A DNA stretch of 64,000 bases, from NCBI GenBank assembly GCA_902778455.1, contig CACYXR010000006.1, positions 48,384 to 112,383 on the forward strand. The letters are read 5' to 3'. Position numbers and translations under genes: made by a program. Position 1 is the first letter of the stretch; every line of letters starts with the position of its first letter. Source of the DNA: an uncultured Selenomonadaceae bacterium (GTDB lineage: Bacteria; Bacillota; Negativicutes; Selenomonadales; Selenomonadaceae). The notes beneath the pieces were generated by a model. That model was not told where the DNA came from and searched no databases. It saw nothing but the letters and a program-made list of their open reading frames with translations. Shown piece after piece: positions 8,760 through 16,546 of the stretch.

Positions 8760-9701
8760 TTATTTGGAAGATTTCTGTTCTTTCTTCGCATTCGCCGTCT
8801 GCGGCAAATCGGTGCGATAGCGGTTCAGCCAATACTGGTAACCCTTGACGATGGCACGGAGCCGTTCCAGTCCGTGATAAGCAGGATTTTCCTTCGTAAT
8901 CGCCACATAGCGGCCTTCCGGTTCCATCGACTGCCATCCGGCTGCCGGCGTCCAGATATCGCCTTTGACGATTTTCTCGGTTCCCTGCTCGTAGTTCAGC
9001 GACTTTTTCATATGCTTGACTTCGAGGAATTCGCCGTTTTTATCCTTCGTCTCCTGCCATTCCCAATAAATCAAATTGCCTCCTGCCAGCCGCATCGTCG
9101 TCATGTCCGCCATGGATTCCGTCGTAACGCCGCCCGCGCCCGTTGAAACCCAAAGCTGCTTCCAGCGGTCCGGCGCTTCCTTCATCGCCTTTTCGCCGTG
9201 ATAGAAGATATGGTCGACCAGCGCGACATAATAATCTTCCTCATAAGACTGGGAATTGACCTCATACTCCTTCGGCGGCTCGTAGACCTTGGACCAAATG
9301 ACCTTTCCCTCTTCGTTATAGAAATTTTCCTGCAGATAGACGACCTTGCGCTCCTGCGGGTACACATCGACCCGCGCGAGGCTGTATGAAAGCAAACGGG
9401 GGTCGGGAATGCTGGCCTTGATGTTGTAGTTCTCGATGACCTCCTGCGCGCCGCCCGGCGTATACGAAGTCTTGATCCAAGCCGAAATACAGGTCGGAAC
9501 GCCGTTCACCTGGCTCTTGACCTGTACATTCGACGGCGAGAAAAATTTGCCATACTTCTGGTCCGACGCAATCCAAGTCCACTCCTGCTGCGCCGCCTCA
9601 ACCTGCGACATGCCGAAATCCGGCAGCGGTGCGGGCAAATCTCCCGCCATAAAACCGACTGCCGCCGCAAAAAAAAGCGCCGCACGCCCGATTCGCTTCA
9701 T
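8760..9701 (-). CDS. Secreted protein, function unknown, first gene of the metA operon
   Basis: 313 residues from the ATG at 9701, preceded by GGGAGGG; an ATG six codons upstream lacks a ribosome site. Signal peptide at about residues 1-36. The mature protein has two related halves, each with aromatic and Tyr-rich beta-like segments (WTWIASDQKYGKFF near the start, WKQLWVSTGAG further on). It looks like a paralogue of the protein at 7114-7770. No known domain recognised. A 200-base leader separates it from its likely promoter. Confidence 0.75.
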   Translation of the reverse strand: MKRIGRAALFFAAAVGFMAGDLPAPLPDFGMSQVEAAQQEWTWIASDQKYGKFFSPSNVQVKSQVNGVPTCISAWIKTSYTPGGAQEVIENYNIKASIPDPRLLSYSLARVDVYPQERKVVYLQENFYNEEGKVIWSKVYEPPKEYEVNSQSYEEDYYVALVDHIFYHGEKAMKEAPDRWKQLWVSTGAGGVTTESMADMTTMRLAGGNLIYWEWQETKDKNGEFLEVKHMKKSLNYEQGTEKIVKGDIWTPAAGWQSMEPEGRYVAITKENPAYHGLERLRAIVKGYQYWLNRYRTDLPQTANAKKEQKSSK

Positions 9702-9753
9702 ACGATTCCCTCCCTGCATCGGAATCTGTTAAATTTTCCTCCCCTAATGGACG

Positions 9754-9778
9754 CGAAACAATCCAGCGGACTGTTTCG
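9754..9778. repeat. Short palindrome CGAAACA-TCCA-GGA-TGTTTCG
   Basis: A 25-bp near-perfect palindrome in the leader of the metA operon. The same core (AGTCCA...TGGACT flanked by A/T then CG) recurs inside repeat copy 2 at 47642-47666, and a related stem is at 24018-24058. The rest of 9780-9900 holds a second stem built on GTCAGCCTTCGGCTGCC. No gene is seen in 9702-9954. Confidence 0.6.
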
Positions 9779-9912
9779 GGATCGCTTCAGCGGCGGGTAA
9801 GGTGTTTGGCAAAGTCGCAAAAACCTCATCCGTCAGCCTTCGGCTGCCAAGGAACCTGCCGCCGGCATGTTCCTCCCCTCAAAGGGAAAGCTATTATTCG
9901 CTAATCCTTCAT

Positions 9913-9941
9913 ATTATATCATATTTCCTTTTTTCTGCCTA
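9913..9941 (-). promoter_or_regulatory. Promoter for the 9701-3778 operon
   Basis: Minus strand TAGGCA (9936-9941), 17-bp spacer, TATAAT (9913-9918). The transcript would have an untranslated leader of about 200 bases containing the palindrome at 9754-9778. Confidence 0.65.
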
Positions 9942-9954
9942 TAGGCTAAGGGTG

Positions 9955-11166
9955 TTAGTCAGGAATCGTCACCTTGCCTAGGATCCCCTTCATCTCTGCA
10001 ATCAATATCCCGTAATTCGTCATCGGCACGCCCGCCGCCTTCGCCGCCGCCACGCGGGAAAGCACATACTGACGGTTAAACATGCAGGCGCCGCAATGCA
10101 CGACCAGATCGTACCTGGAAAGGTCCGACGGAAAATCCGCGCCGCCCACGTTCTCGATTCGGAGCTTGCCGCCGAGTTTTTTCCGGAGCAGGGCCGGGAT
10201 CTTCACGCGGCCGATATCTGCGTCGAGCGCGTTATGGGTGCAGGCCTCGGCGATCAGGATGCGCGCGTCGGGCGGCAGACTTTTCACACGCTCCGCGGAA
10301 TCCCGGAAATAGGAAATATCCCCCTTGTACGCCGCGAACAACACCGAGAACGAAGTCAGCTTGCTTTCCGCCGGCGTCTTTTTCTGCACCTCTCCAAATA
10401 CCTGCGAATCGGTGATAATCAGCGCAGGCGGCCTTTGCAGTGCCGCCAGCGACGCCTCCATCGTCTCCGGCGTGCAGCCGACAGCCACGCAATCGTCATC
10501 CAAAAGCGCGCGAATCGTCTGCACTTGCGGCTGGATCAAGCGGCCTTTCGGAGCCTCGGCGTCCTGCGGCATTACCAGCAGTACCACGTCCCCCGGGCTG
10601 ACCAGCCCGGCCAACAGGCTCCGTTCCTCGCCCTGCGAAATCCTGCGCACCAGAGCATTGCGCAGCGCGTCCACACCCTCGCCCGTCGCCGCGCTGACGC
10701 AAAACACCGGAAGCCCCAACTTCGCTTGGATGGTTTTCGCCATCGCCGTACCGCCGCCATCCCGAAGGTCGATTTTCGAGACGACAGGAAACACCGAAAC
10801 GCCCGCCCCGCGAAGCCGGCGTGCCCAACGCCACGCATTTTCCTCCGCTCCGTCCGACGCGTTGACGTCCTCCTCCTCGAACAGCACCAGCGCGATCTCG
10901 GCCCGGTCTGACGCCTCCCGCGTCCGCCCGACGCGAAGTCCGCCGAGCTCCCCCGTATCGTCAAAGCCCGCCGTGTCGATGAACACCACGGCTCCCGCGC
11001 CATGAAGCTCCATCGGCTGATAGACGGGATCGGTAGTCGTGCCCGCCACTTCCGACACCAGCGCCGCTTTCTGCCCCGTCAAAGCGTTTACCAGTGAAGA
11101 TTTCCCTGCGTTCCGTCTCCCAAAAACGCCGATATGCACCCGTTCTCCGCGCGCCGCCTGCGCCAT
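9955..11166 (-). CDS. hydF: HydF, [FeFe]-hydrogenase maturation GTPase
   Basis: 403 residues. N-terminal GTPase with G1 GRRNAGKSS (about 16-24), a TTTDPV switch, DTAG and SKID; a dimerisation middle; C-terminal iron-sulfur domain with the ligands CTH (Cys309, His311) and HCGAC (Cys358, Cys361). HydF carries the assembled 2Fe subcluster to hydrogenase, working with the radical-SAM enzymes HydE and HydG, neither of which is in this window. This implies a hydrogen-metabolising anaerobe. ATG at 11166 follows CGGAGG. Confidence 0.96.
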   Translation of the reverse strand: MAQAARGERVHIGVFGRRNAGKSSLVNALTGQKAALVSEVAGTTTDPVYQPMELHGAGAVVFIDTAGFDDTGELGGLRVGRTREASDRAEIALVLFEEEDVNASDGAEENAWRWARRLRGAGVSVFPVVSKIDLRDGGGTAMAKTIQAKLGLPVFCVSAATGEGVDALRNALVRRISQGEERSLLAGLVSPGDVVLLVMPQDAEAPKGRLIQPQVQTIRALLDDDCVAVGCTPETMEASLAALQRPPALIITDSQVFGEVQKKTPAESKLTSFSVLFAAYKGDISYFRDSAERVKSLPPDARILIAEACTHNALDADIGRVKIPALLRKKLGGKLRIENVGGADFPSDLSRYDLVVHCGACMFNRQYVLSRVAAAKAAGVPMTNYGILIAEMKGILGKVTIPD

Positions 11167-11235
11167 GACGATACCTCCGTTTCCTGCAGATTCGCTTTTA
11201 TTCTATCCCGTCTCCGTGAAATTTTCGGGGAAAGG

Positions 11236-11264
11236 TTGCTTTTCCCAACGTCCGCGCTTATACT
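11236..11264 (+). promoter_or_regulatory. Promoter for the small secreted protein gene
   Basis: TTGCTT (11236-11241), 17-bp spacer, TATACT (11259-11264). The same TTGCTT box stands ahead of the related genes at 32702. Confidence 0.7.
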
Positions 11265-11304
11265 GAAGATAACACAATAAACAAAAACGAAAGAAGTGTG
11301 CTGC

Positions 11305-11652
11305 ATGAAAACGATACGCACCCTTTTTCTCGCGGCAGCGATGCTCGTCCTCACCGCATCCGCCGCGATGGCGGGCGCGCAGGATTTCCTTCTTGTAAAC
11401 CGCACGGGCTACGACATCTACGTCGTGAACGTCAGTCCTTCGGAAACTGAAAAATGGGAAGAGGACGTCCTCGGCTCCCAAATCCTCGCCAACGGCGAAG
11501 CGTTGGAAGTCAGATTCCCGAAACGAAACGAACGGTTCTGGGATATCCAGGTAAAATTCAAGGATGGCAGCGGCCTCTACTGGATGCGCCTCGATCTGCT
11601 GAACACAAAACAAATCACGCTGAACAACGACGGCACCGCCACGTTGAAGTGA
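11305..11652 (+). CDS. Small secreted protein, paralogue of the 32.7-34.0 kb cluster
   Basis: 115 residues from ATG at 11305; a GTG three codons upstream is less likely. Signal peptide of about 23 residues ending AMA. The mature part, about 90 residues, looks like a single beta sandwich: an N-terminal AQDFLLVN-TGYDIY strand pair, VSPSE, W..DVLGS, FWDIQ and a closing LDLLN. Three relatives lie at 32702-34015. The family is recognisable across the four copies but I do not know its function; export suggests a periplasmic or surface role. Confidence 0.85.
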   Translation: MKTIRTLFLAAAMLVLTASAAMAGAQDFLLVNRTGYDIYVVNVSPSETEKWEEDVLGSQILANGEALEVRFPKRNERFWDIQVKFKDGSGLYWMRLDLLNTKQITLNNDGTATLK

Positions 11653-11666
11653 AACCAAATGAAACG

Positions 11667-11692
11667 CTCCCGAAAAACGCCGGGAGTTTTTT
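11667..11692 (+). terminator. Terminator of the small secreted gene
   Basis: CTCCCG, 8-base loop, CGGGAG, then six T. Confidence 0.85.
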
Positions 11693-11718
11693 CATTTAAT
11701 TTTCATGTTATGTTCTAT

Positions 11719-11734
11719 TGTTTCACGTGAAACA
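11719..11734. promoter_or_regulatory. parS centromere site (ParB/Spo0J binding)
   Basis: TGTTTCACGTGAAACA, a perfect 16-bp palindrome identical to the bacterial chromosomal parS consensus. It sits in the gap between two convergent genes. parS sites cluster around the chromosomal origin in most bacteria, so this part of the window is probably in the origin-proximal region. Confidence 0.93.
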
Positions 11735-11769
11735 TTTTTTCGAAAATCATTTTTCCTTCACGGTTTCTT

Positions 11770-11816
11770 CAAATAAAAACGTCGGCAAACAGAATGTTTG
11801 TCGACGTTTTTATTTG
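11770..11816. terminator. Long bidirectional terminator after the DUF805 gene
   Basis: Arms of about 20 bp (CAAATAAAAACGTCG and its complement, with CAAACA/TGTTTG inside) around a three-base loop. A-rich and T-rich flanks make it usable from both strands. Confidence 0.85.
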
Positions 11817-11818
11817 TT

Positions 11819-12535
11819 TCAAGGTTGTCCTTCCAGCGGATCGGGGCCGTACCGGTTCGGCCCTTCGGTTCCCCTGGCAAGCAGCAAATACAGACTAAAT
11901 GCCATATTGAGGATGGGAACGAAATTTCCAATAAGCCACCATGTAGGACGGTCAAGGTCGTGAAGACGGCGAATCATCAACATACACCCTGGAACGGCAC
12001 TCGCAAGACCGATCAGCATCCCCATCGTCCCGATTGCCGAATCGCCAGCTCCAACCAGTCCCAAAACGATTCCCAGCACAGTCGTTACGACAACGACCCC
12101 AAACACCAATGCCAAGGCACGCATAATATATCGCTTGCGGTTCAGACGATTGTCATAACGAAAAAACATTTGGGCAATGCCTTCATCCGGCACATAATGT
12201 TCCCCGCTGAACGCCTGCGCCCCCATCATGCCCATGCCGTAGGCGGCATTCGGCCCAACCTGTCCGGGCTGCCCGAAGCTTTGCCCCGGCGCGTTCTGCT
12301 GCATCATCGAATGCGGCTGTCCCAGCGGTTCCTGCCGCATCGGCGGCTGGGGCGTTTGCCGCTGCATCGGTGCATTCTGCATTTCCTGCCGATTCGGCTG
12401 CAGTTTCTCCGTCGCCTGTTCCGACGGCGTCGGCGCTCCCTGCGCCGCTTCTTCCATCACCTTCGTCCCGCAGGACGGACAAAATTTTCCCGCGCCATCC
12501 AGCGGCGCACCGCAATTCGCGCAAAACTTGGCCAT
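11819..12535 (-). CDS. DUF805 membrane protein with zinc ribbon
   Basis: 238 residues from ATG at 12535 (AAAGGGGGAG upstream). N-terminal zinc ribbon with two CXXC pairs (FCANCGAPL and FCPSCGTKV), a Gln/Pro/Met-rich linker at about 40-115, then a DUF805 domain with three or four membrane helices and the family pattern RRLHDLDRPTWW. The family has no known biochemical role; the ribbon-plus-linker layout suggests the ribbon is cytoplasmic. Confidence 0.88.
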   Translation of the reverse strand: MAKFCANCGAPLDGAGKFCPSCGTKVMEEAAQGAPTPSEQATEKLQPNRQEMQNAPMQRQTPQPPMRQEPLGQPHSMMQQNAPGQSFGQPGQVGPNAAYGMGMMGAQAFSGEHYVPDEGIAQMFFRYDNRLNRKRYIMRALALVFGVVVVTTVLGIVLGLVGAGDSAIGTMGMLIGLASAVPGCMLMIRRLHDLDRPTWWLIGNFVPILNMAFSLYLLLARGTEGPNRYGPDPLEGQP

Positions 12536-12673
12536 TGTAAACTCCCCCTTTGTATATATGCTCCGTATCATTCTGTAATGACAGCGATAGCATAACAAAC
12601 CCGCCCCGCCATGTCAAATTTTCCTTGCCCGTCAAAACGCAAAGCACTCGCCGAATATCCCCCCGTCGGGGAC

Positions 12674-12711
12674 AAAACGTCGGACAGGATAAATACCCGC
12701 CCGACGTTTTT
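12674..12711 (-). terminator. Terminator after amtB
   Basis: AACGTCGG / CCCGACGTT stem with T run on the minus strand, 11 bases after the stop codon. Confidence 0.85.
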
Positions 12712-12721
12712 CTTTCCTGAA

Positions 12722-14497
12722 CTATATTTCCTTGTCTTGCAGCGCGTCGAAGCCTTCCTCTCCCGTGCGGATCTTGATGACGTTGTCCACGTTGGAGACG
12801 AAGATCTTTCCGTCGCCGTAATGTCCCGTGTAGAGGGCGCGCTTTGCGGCCTCCACGATGTCTCTCGGCGGGATGGCCGATACCACGAGGTCGACCTTGA
12901 TTTTCGGCAGCAGCCGCGAAGCGACGTGCGCGCCGCGGTACATCGAGTGGCCTTTCTGCAGGCCGTAACCGAGTACCTGTGTGACTGTCATGCCAGTGAT
13001 GCCAAGTTTTTCCAGCTCCGCCTTCAGCGGCTCAAAGCGCTCCCTCGAAGTGACGATGGAGACGTTCGTCAGCGCGTGGCCGTCTGCCGAGCGAATAATC
13101 GGGGCAACCGGCGGCGCAGCCTGTCCGATCGGCGCGGGAGCCGCCGTAGTGCCGGGCGTTTCCGGCGTCGGCATGAAGTCGGCGTAAGCAGACGCGAGAC
13201 CGTGCTCCTCGTAATCGAGGCCGACGATTTCTTCCTTCGCCGTGACGCGAAGTCCCATGGTCGCTTTCAGCACCGAGAATACAATCGTGATCATCACGGA
13301 AACGAAGAGCACGACGCTGACGACGCCGAGCACCTGAACGAAGAAAAATTCCGTCTTGCCCGTGTAAAGAAGTCCTTCCTTGACGGCGAAGAGGCCCGTC
13401 AAGATCGTTCCCAGCGCGCCGCAGACGCCATGAACCGCCGACGCGCCCACCGGGTCGTCAATCTTGAGCTTCTGGTCGATGAATTCCACCGCGTAAACCA
13501 CCGTGACGCCCGCGATGACGCCGATAACGAAGGAGCCCCCCACACTGACGACGTCGCAGCCCGCCGTGATCGCGACAAGCCCCGCCAACGAACCGTTCAG
13601 CGTCATGGATACGTCCGGCTTGCCGTAACGGATCCAGGTCAGCAGCATGGCCGTCGTCGTCGCGGCCGCCGTCGCCATGTTCGTCGTGACGAAAATCATG
13701 CTGGCCGTTTCCAGCGTTTCGTCGCCGGTCATCGAGACCGTCGAGCAGCCGTTGAACCCGAACCACGCGAACCAGAGGATGAACACGCCGAGAGCCGCCA
13801 GCGTCAGGCTGTGGCCGGGAATCGCGTTGACCGTGCCGTCTTCACCATATTTTCCGATGCGGGCGCCGAGCATTTTCGCGCCGATCAGCGCGCAGACGCC
13901 GCCGACCATATGCACAGCCGTGGAGCCTGCGAAATCATGGAAACCCATTTCCGCGAGCCAGCCGCCGCCCCAGATCCAATGTCCGGACACCGGGTAAATC
14001 AAGAGGCTGATCGCGAGACTGTAAATGCAATAAGTCGAAAACTTCGTGCGCTCCGCCATCGCGCCGGAGACTATGGTCGCGGACGTCGCGCAGAAGACCG
14101 TCTGGAAAATAATGAATGCCATTTTCGGGTATCCGGCGTCGCTGCCGACATCCCAACCCGAAATGAAAAAGTCCGGAATCCCGATGAATCCGCCCACGTC
14201 CGTGCCGAACATCAGCCCGAAGCCGATCACCCAGAACGCAATCGTGCCCAAGCAGAGATCCATCACGTTCTTCATGACGATATTGCCCGCGTTTTTCGCG
14301 CGGGTCAGGCCCGTCTCCACCATCGCGAAGCCCGGCTGCATGAAAAACACCAGCGCCGCGCCCAAGAGAACCCAGATCGTATCCGCCGCCGCGTACCGCG
14401 CGGGCGCGCTGTCCGCCGCCAACGCGATTCCCGGAAGCCCCAAAAGCCATGCGCCGACTGTCGACGCAAAAGCCTTACATCGCATATTCCTTTTCAT
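12722..14497 (-). CDS. amtB: AmtB ammonium transporter fused to a P-II domain
   Basis: 591 residues from ATG at 14497 (GGAAGGGTGAG upstream). A signal-like first helix, then the 11-helix Amt channel with both pore histidines in AVHMVGG and SAVHGVCG. After a Pro/Ala linker at about residues 445-470 comes a complete P-II (GlnK-like) domain of about 110 residues. P-II proteins normally plug the channel from the cytoplasm when nitrogen is plentiful; here gate and channel are one chain. The T-loop reads GHSMYRGAHVASRLLPK, one residue short and with no tyrosine at the usual uridylylation site. Single gene with a strong promoter and an attenuator-type leader. Confidence 0.95.
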   Translation of the reverse strand: MKRNMRCKAFASTVGAWLLGLPGIALAADSAPARYAAADTIWVLLGAALVFFMQPGFAMVETGLTRAKNAGNIVMKNVMDLCLGTIAFWVIGFGLMFGTDVGGFIGIPDFFISGWDVGSDAGYPKMAFIIFQTVFCATSATIVSGAMAERTKFSTYCIYSLAISLLIYPVSGHWIWGGGWLAEMGFHDFAGSTAVHMVGGVCALIGAKMLGARIGKYGEDGTVNAIPGHSLTLAALGVFILWFAWFGFNGCSTVSMTGDETLETASMIFVTTNMATAAATTTAMLLTWIRYGKPDVSMTLNGSLAGLVAITAGCDVVSVGGSFVIGVIAGVTVVYAVEFIDQKLKIDDPVGASAVHGVCGALGTILTGLFAVKEGLLYTGKTEFFFVQVLGVVSVVLFVSVMITIVFSVLKATMGLRVTAKEEIVGLDYEEHGLASAYADFMPTPETPGTTAAPAPIGQAAPPVAPIIRSADGHALTNVSIVTSRERFEPLKAELEKLGITGMTVTQVLGYGLQKGHSMYRGAHVASRLLPKIKVDLVVSAIPPRDIVEAAKRALYTGHYGDGKIFVSNVDNVIKIRTGEEGFDALQDKEI

Positions 14498-14562
14498 ATT
14501 TCTCACCCTTCCTTCAATCCGCTCCTTGCGTGACCGGTTCACGCCGGAGCTTAGGGAAAACA

Positions 14563-14647
14563 GAAAAGCGCCCGACGGAAGTTTCCTTCACGTCGGACGC
14601 CTGTGTCCGTTTGCCCTATGTCATTCCCCGCCGCCCGGACGACGGAA
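14563..14647 (-). promoter_or_regulatory. ANTAR-type antiterminator/terminator leader of amtB
   Basis: On the minus strand the leader shows a first hairpin (14630-14647, six-base loop UCCGGG), then CGGAC-ACAGGC-GUCCG (14594-14609), a five-pair stem with a hexaloop having A1 and G4 as ANTAR proteins require. The 3' arm of this hairpin is also the 5' arm of an intrinsic terminator (14568-14600 plus T run to 14563), so the two structures exclude each other. The first hairpin has U rather than A at loop position 1. Confidence 0.75.
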
Positions 14648-14660
14648 AAATTATGTGCCT

Positions 14661-14689
14661 AAGATAACGCGTTTTTGATTGATTGTCAA
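14661..14689 (-). promoter_or_regulatory. Promoter of amtB
   Basis: Minus strand TTGACA (14684-14689), 17-bp spacer, TATCTT (14661-14666). Confidence 0.8.
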
Positions 14690-14724
14690 GCGTTTTTGGA
14701 ATGTATACAGGATTATTTGGCTTG

Positions 14725-15609
14725 CTATTTCCCGAAACAAAAGCCTCCTGCCGTGCATTCGCATATTCTTTTCGCGGACTCCGACGTTGCAAGGCCACCT
14801 TTTCCGGTCTCCTTCAGCGATACGGGCATTTCGCTGCCGATACGCCTCATGCTGTCGATGACATCGTCGGGCGAGATTGCGCTTTTGACGCCAGCCAGCG
14901 CGATCTGCGCGGAGGCCACCGCGTTCACGGCGCCGTGGGAATTTCGCTTCACGCAGGGCACTTCCACGAGCCCGCCCACCGGATCGCAGGCCAGTCCCAG
15001 CATATTTTTCAGTGCAAGCGCCATCGCATTGGCAATCTCCTCGCTGCCTCCGCCCTGCAAATATGCAAGAGCGCCCGCCGCCATCGCCGATGCGGTCCCG
15101 ATTTCCGCTTGGCAGCCGCCCGACGCGCCTGCAATACTCGCGCTTTCCCCGATGACTTTTCCGATACCCGCCGCCACATACATGGCGTTGATCAGCTCGT
15201 CTTTCGGGACGTTTCTGTATTCCTCATAACTCAAAAGCACCGCGGGAATCACGCCGCAGGAACCTGCCGTCGGAGCCGCCACAATCCGTTTCATGCAGGC
15301 GTTGGACTCGCCCATCTTGATGGCCCGTTCCATGACCTTGCCCATGAAATAGCCGCAAAGATTTTTCCCCGCTTGATTGTAAGCTTCAAGCAGCTTTCCG
15401 TCGCCTCCGCTGAGGCCGCTGGCAGATTTAAGTTCCCCTTCATAGGATTGGTCTGCATCCCTCATCACATCGAGAAGCTGTTCCATCTTCTGCCGCGACT
15501 CTTCCCTGCTCACATCGCGGCTTTCCATATCGGCTTCCATGACGACTTCCCAAAATGTCTTCTTGTTGTTCCCGGATTGCTCCAAGATCTCGGCGATAGA
15601 ACTGTACAT
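14725..15609 (-). CDS. sdaAA: L-serine dehydratase, alpha subunit
   Basis: 294 residues. Iron-sulfur, PLP-independent serine deaminase that makes pyruvate and ammonia. Family stretches APTAGSCGVIPA (about 113-124), ASGGCQAEIG and LACDPVGGLVEVPC are present, including the cysteines that hold the 4Fe-4S cluster. The ATG at 15609 follows AGGAGGC; a GTG one codon earlier is less likely. Directly follows sdaAB with an 11-base gap, so the two subunits are co-translated. The amtB promoter begins right after its stop. Confidence 0.95.
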   Translation of the reverse strand: MYSSIAEILEQSGNNKKTFWEVVMEADMESRDVSREESRQKMEQLLDVMRDADQSYEGELKSASGLSGGDGKLLEAYNQAGKNLCGYFMGKVMERAIKMGESNACMKRIVAAPTAGSCGVIPAVLLSYEEYRNVPKDELINAMYVAAGIGKVIGESASIAGASGGCQAEIGTASAMAAGALAYLQGGGSEEIANAMALALKNMLGLACDPVGGLVEVPCVKRNSHGAVNAVASAQIALAGVKSAISPDDVIDSMRRIGSEMPVSLKETGKGGLATSESAKRICECTAGGFCFGK

Positions 15610-15620
15610 CACGCCGCCTC

Positions 15621-16286
15621 CTACTCCGCGCTTCCTTCAAAATACGTCACTTTCAATACGCCCTCCACATGGGTCAGCCAGTCGATGCCGTCCTGCGGTA
15701 TTTCCTGATCGCACTCGACGACCATGACCGCCCTGCCGCCCCGATGGGAGCGGTATAGCTGCATGGACGCGATATTGACCGATTTATGCGCCAGCATGGA
15801 GGTCACTTCCGACACATGCCCCGGCTGGTCCAGATTGTGCACGATCAGCGTCGGGCATTCGCCGGAAAAATTCGTGTCGATGCCGTCGATTTTCGCGATA
15901 TTGATCCGACCGCCGCCCACGGATTCTCCCACGACGTCGATGGTATTGCCGCTTTCGCCGCGTAGTATCAATTCCGCTGTATTGGGATGTGCCTCCGGCA
16001 GCTTCGATTCACCGAACTCGATGCGGATATTTTCCCGCTCCGCAATTTCCAGGCTGCTCGCAATCTTGTAATCGTCCGGCTTCATGCCGAGAAGCCCAGC
16101 GACAAGCGCCTTGTCCGTCCCGTGCCCCTTGCCGGTATCCAGGAACGACCCGTACAGGAAAATCTCGGCCTCCTTCACCTTCTCGCCCAAAAGGCGGCTC
16201 GCCACATACCCAATCCGGACGGCGCCCGCCGTATGGGAGCTGGACGGCCCGACCATCACGGGCCCGATGATGTCAAATATCTCCAT
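15621..16286 (-). CDS. sdaAB: L-serine dehydratase, beta subunit
   Basis: 221 residues from ATG at 16286 (AAAGGAG upstream). N-terminal FDIIGPVMVGPSSSHTAGA motif of the beta subunit, then a C-terminal ACT domain at about 145-215 (LIVHNLDQPGHVSEVTSML), which in relatives binds serine or controls the enzyme. First gene of the sdaAB-sdaAA pair; preceded by a leader with an ANTAR-type hairpin and terminator, which suggests serine breakdown is under nitrogen-type control. Confidence 0.95.
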   Translation of the reverse strand: MEIFDIIGPVMVGPSSSHTAGAVRIGYVASRLLGEKVKEAEIFLYGSFLDTGKGHGTDKALVAGLLGMKPDDYKIASSLEIAERENIRIEFGESKLPEAHPNTAELILRGESGNTIDVVGESVGGGRINIAKIDGIDTNFSGECPTLIVHNLDQPGHVSEVTSMLAHKSVNIASMQLYRSHRGGRAVMVVECDQEIPQDGIDWLTHVEGVLKVTYFEGSAE

Positions 16287-16307
16287 GAAGAAAACTCCTT
16301 TGAAAAA

Positions 16308-16363
16308 CAAAAAGCCCCGCCGCGCCGGAACAAAAAGCTCCAACGCTGCAAGGCTTCATTGCC
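16308..16363 (-). promoter_or_regulatory. ANTAR-type leader of sdaAB
   Basis: Minus strand GGC-AAUGAA-GCC (16352-16363): a hexaloop with A1 and G4 whose 3' side runs into a long terminator stem (GCCTTGCAGCG... paired to ...GCGCGGCGGGGC) ending in TTTTTG at 16309-16313. Same layout as the glutamate synthase and kinase leaders. Confidence 0.75.
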
Positions 16364-16379
16364 GTCATTGAATATGAGA

Positions 16380-16408
16380 AATATAGCATATATTTCTTCT
16401 GTTGTCCA
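16380..16408 (-). promoter_or_regulatory. Promoter of sdaAB-sdaAA
   Basis: Minus strand TGGACA (16403-16408), 17-bp spacer, TATATT (16380-16385) with an extended TGC before the -10. Confidence 0.75.
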
Positions 16409-16480
16409 TTCCATCCCAAGTTCAACACTACAAATACGACTGCCCCATTCTTGCCGCCTTCCCCTTCAAGCGCCATGATG

Positions 16481-16526
16481 AAAACAGCCCCGCCGAAGAT
16501 TTTCTCCGACTGGGCTGTTCTTTTTT
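16481..16526 (-). terminator. Terminator of the glutamate synthase operon
   Basis: AACAGCCC ... GGGGCTGTT stem with an inner CGGAG/CTTCG pair, T-rich on the distal side. Confidence 0.75.
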
Positions 16527-16546
16527 GCCTTTTGGCGCTTTTTTTC

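Noticed and set aside
12611..14533. A 640-codon plus-strand frame
   Set aside because: Antisense of the amtB fusion; charged, repetitive composition typical of a shadow.
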